A DNA stretch of 64,000 nucleotides from Morella rubra (taxonomy: Eukaryota; Streptophyta; Magnoliopsida; Fagales; Myricaceae), in contig CM025854.1 of assembly GCA_003952965.2 (NCBI GenBank), forward strand, positions 21,961,459 through 22,025,458, in the 5' to 3' direction. A program made the translations under genes and the position numbers. The notes beneath the pieces were generated by a model that was not told where the DNA came from, did not search any database, and was given only the letters and a program-made list of their open reading frames with translations. The stretch's first letter is position 1; every line of letters begins with the position of its first letter. Positions 60,800 through 64,000 of the stretch are shown here, in pieces.

Positions 60800-63700
60800 G
60801 GGTGCTTTGTTTATCAAAATGCTCTTTTTAATTTTTTTTGGGTAATTATTTTCAAGGCTCTGTTCTCATGCCAAAAAGCTGTTGACTTATGAAAGCAAAA
60901 TGAGACGAAGACAATGTATAAATCCATGAACTGTAAACATAGTTTTTACATCCATGGTGAGCAATCAAAAACTATTCTCAGGCACATGCCTCACAACAAC
61001 AAAAAAGCAAAGTTCTGTATACAAAAACTCGACGAAAGCAATGTCCTTCGTCACTTATTGTCCCTTTGCGCCAGCAGAAACTGCCACAGCTTTGCGACCT
61101 GCTTTTGAAGCTTCTAAACTATAGTTCCTTTTGCCTTTTCCAAGACCCTATTTCTTAATAGATGTTGCTGTCCACATAAAGGAGAAGCTTCATTACATAT
61201 ATAGAGGCTAACATTCATGGGAACCAATCTAAACACACAGAAAATGGTAAGCGAAAATATAGGTTTGCTAAATTCCTTACCCGTTTCTTGAAGCTTTAGT
61301 AGCATGCTGTTCTGGGGTTATATAGGATCTTTGGCAGACAACACTGGCGATATGGTTTGAGGTTGGACAGGAAACTGCAAAGCACGAATGCGCCCTGAAT
61401 TTCTGAGTTCTTGGCTAGCAATCTGTTGTCCCCGTTTGCGTGAAGTGCCTACGACCATGATTGTTGGAATGGAAAGGATCGAGTCATTGAGAGAGAAATG
61501 AGTGAGATTATGTGTTAGAAAAAGTATACAGAGTGCTTTCAGAATAAAATGGTGGGAAATAAGCAATATTCAAAATTTAGTGGAATCTTACGCGCCTACA
61601 CATGTCTTCCCTTCAAATATTTGATTATAATGGTTATTTATTGGTAAGAAATAAGCAGCCATTGCTTATACGTCATCAATTGTATATTGCTCGTTTTTTT
61701 TTCAAAGCCAATTTTTTGTTTCTAAGCTTCAAAGCCAATGGTATAATTCATAAGTGTAATTGCTACACTCTAATCGATCCCTTGTTTGATGCATACCTCG
61801 AAAATACAATTTTTCCTGTGATTGTTGCTAAATCTTAACGCACTATATGTAAACCGTGGTAGCGCAACTATGTTCATTTGATTCAAAGTTATCCATGTAA
61901 ATGGCACACATCATGTTCTATTGAATGCCTTTGTTGGGCTAAATTGCAAAATATAACCATCAAAAGCCTTCTTATTGTATGGATGGTCACTCTAGTTTGC
62001 TATTGTTTAGAATTGGTTTATTTGTGGTTATATGTAATTTTTGTATATCTTCAAGGAACAACATTCAAGGCTTAGAAAAAAAAAAAAGTGGACGGGGAAA
62101 GGAACAGCCTTCAAGGACTCTGTTATATCTTTCTCTTTCCATTTTTTAATGTCCGATCAGGGTCAGATAAGTCCCAAGAGAAATTGTCATCCACAATCTC
62201 TATCGCATTATCAGAGCTACCTCGAGGAAGCTTCTCTATAACATCAAATGCAAGTCATCAAGAAAAAGGAAGGATGCAATGCAATTCAATCAAGGGATAC
62301 TTTAGTTTTAGCTATCATGGAGATCGTGTCATGAAGATTGTAAATGCCCCCCTGAAGAATCTCCAACGTTGCAATTGCAAATAAGATCTTCCCTAACTCC
62401 AGTGGGATCCCCATCAATGTACAACCACCAAAATTGAGCACAAACACAAATGTGGCGGCACCTCAGAAGGCAAATTTGGTTATTTCCGAAGTGTAAACAA
62501 ACTTGCTCAACCATCCTCTCTTGGTCTTTCTAGGCTCAACAATTGTAAACAAAAACTTCCTCCATAAGTCTTGCATTTCTTTTGTCCTGATGAAACAAAG
62601 TTTTTGTAATTCATGGCATCAAGCGTGGTGTAAAATATTAAACTTACAAGCAAACACAATTTATGCTTTTGATTGCAAGATAATTCAGAATCAAGTTGTC
62701 ATTTTTAATTTAGTCTGTGCTTTCTAACAGCCCAAAGATGATGTTAGGCATAAGCCTTTTTTCTAACAAGAGAAAAAACGACAAACAAAAAAAAAAGAAA
62801 AAGATTTATCTCAAGGATGTAGGTATGTCTGCATTAGTTTCAGCAGAATTACCTTATAGGAATACATTTCACCTGCTCAAGAGAGAGGATTACTCGAAGA
62901 GACTGTGTATCAATAAAGGAGCTAACTGCCCAAGAGATAGTATGACTACATCAGATTTGGCAACACCTGGGAGAAGGGCTTGATGAACTTTTTGTTTGTA
63001 TTGTTGACGGAGTCTCCAAATTTTAACATGAGAAAATAGAAAAAGCAAAGTCTCCAACAGAGGAGCATTATCAATCCGGGGGGGCCTAACATAAGAAATA
63101 GCCCCAAAATATAATTTGAGGCATGCCCTATGTGTGTTGTGCATTTAAAGTTGTGTTCTATTGGTCAACAAAAACCTCACCATTCAAATCAAAACAACTA
63201 AATAACCTAAGATCATTGCTTGGTCATTTTTCTAACTTCTAGAAGGTTTAGTCCATGCATGACAGAGCAGAAGAATTATAACAAAAGAACTTCAATATGA
63301 GCTAGTACAACTGCCTTAGCCTATTAGCCTCCTACTTCAATATATTCATACCTCATTTAGTGAGACAGTAAACAAGAAAGCCAACATACCATTTTCGTAA
63401 GCGTTTGATGAACTTGCTACATGCACAAGAACAAAATTACCCTGAGTTCTTGAAAAGAAAATCTTATGATAAAACTGATACTACCTCCATTTTAGCATCT
63501 GATGTTTGTCCCATTGAAAAGACAACATTATGCAAAAGAAAACCAAGGGACCACTTAGGTTCTACCAAATTCAACTCAAGTAAGACTTAACTGAGTGGAG
63601 TGAAGAGGAAAAGGAGGTCCAGCCCTTCGCTTAACCCATAATCTGCAAGAGAACAGAAGCAAACAACCAACAATAGAAATACAAAAATCAAAGACAAAGG

Positions 63701-64000
63701 ACAAAAGAGAACCAGCAAGATAGGAATTCCACAGTTGTTTTTCATCTAACAAGCAGGACATCGAAATCCAATTTAATTTATGGGTACATGTGCAAATAAA
63801 TTCATAGTTTGAAGTAACTGTGATCATTTTTGGGAACTAGCTAAATATTAACATTATGGCTTATCAGTAGTTTTGACAAGTAATTACTCTGCTAATTGGT
63901 TATACTGCTACTTCTGGAAAAAGAAACAAAGCAACCCAATGTTCTTTGTCAAAGTAATTTTTGGCAACTCCAATCACATACATACAGCATCAAAGTCATA
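60800..64000. other. Terminal interval without a supported gene
   Basis: Many short open frames on both strands, none with a recognisable domain. A minus-strand frame near 61460-61320 (SRKRGQQIASQELRNSGRIR) has exon-like composition with a plausible donor (GGTAAGG) near 61280, but I cannot identify it. The window ends inside AT-rich DNA. Confidence 0.4.

Noticed and set aside
61318-61566. 82-codon minus-strand frame with exon-like composition
   Set aside because: No family recognised and no matching neighbouring exons found; left as unassigned.

Overview
The window is nuclear DNA from a flowering plant, most likely a woody eudicot. It is AT-rich, genes are split by GT-AG introns, and plant-specific families are present: ZIP metal transporter, pectinesterase, VQ-motif protein and FAR1-type sequences. 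Gene fragments, LTR, LINE and hAT-like elements and local duplications fill most of the space. No species can be named from the sequence alone.

Layout. 1-12.6 kb holds a diverged tandem segmental duplication. Each unit carries a plus-strand coiled-coil ORF followed by a minus-strand ZIP gene. Unit A (about 1.86-4.4 kb) keeps the coiled-coil ORF but only broken pieces of ZIP. Unit B (about 5.87-12.6 kb) keeps an apparently intact three-exon ZIP gene, while its coiled-coil copy is split by a ~290-bp insert and by a dimeric miniature LTR element (7330-9266). A LINE fragment lies between the two halves of unit B. 14.2-20.5 kb is an eight-exon choline-phosphate cytidylyltransferase gene on the minus strand, with a MITE in its 3.8-kb intron. 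21.45-23.57 kb is a five-exon pectinesterase gene on the minus strand. 26.5-32.0 kb is a nearly identical 2.79-kb tandem duplication of non-coding DNA just downstream of an intronless VQ-motif gene (32.1-32.9 kb, minus strand), which has paired G-boxes and a 26-G run upstream.

37.4-47.5 kb is a tandem cluster of four two-exon genes for small secreted-type proteins of 85-91 residues. Each has a hydrophobic N-terminus, a conserved middle block (LKQRKLW) and a proline-rich C-terminus ending in GPxP. A fifth, exon-2-only relic lies at 58.8 kb. I do not recognise the family. The C-terminus weakly resembles the core of CLE peptides, and this cluster is the best candidate here for something undescribed. 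A hAT-type element with an 8-bp target duplication separates the third and fourth members.

48.7-58.8 kb is a graveyard of fragments: a PGG-domain (ankyrin-type) tail fused to a copia 3' LTR, a degenerate copia pol region, exon pieces of mitochondrial ribosomal protein L46 and a PP2C phosphatase side by side, and a decayed FAR1/MULE-type gene bracketed by minisatellites. 59-64 kb shows no gene I can support.

The intact genes have unrelated jobs: metal uptake, phosphatidylcholine synthesis, cell-wall pectin modification and probable defence regulation. Only the small-protein cluster is a functional neighbourhood.
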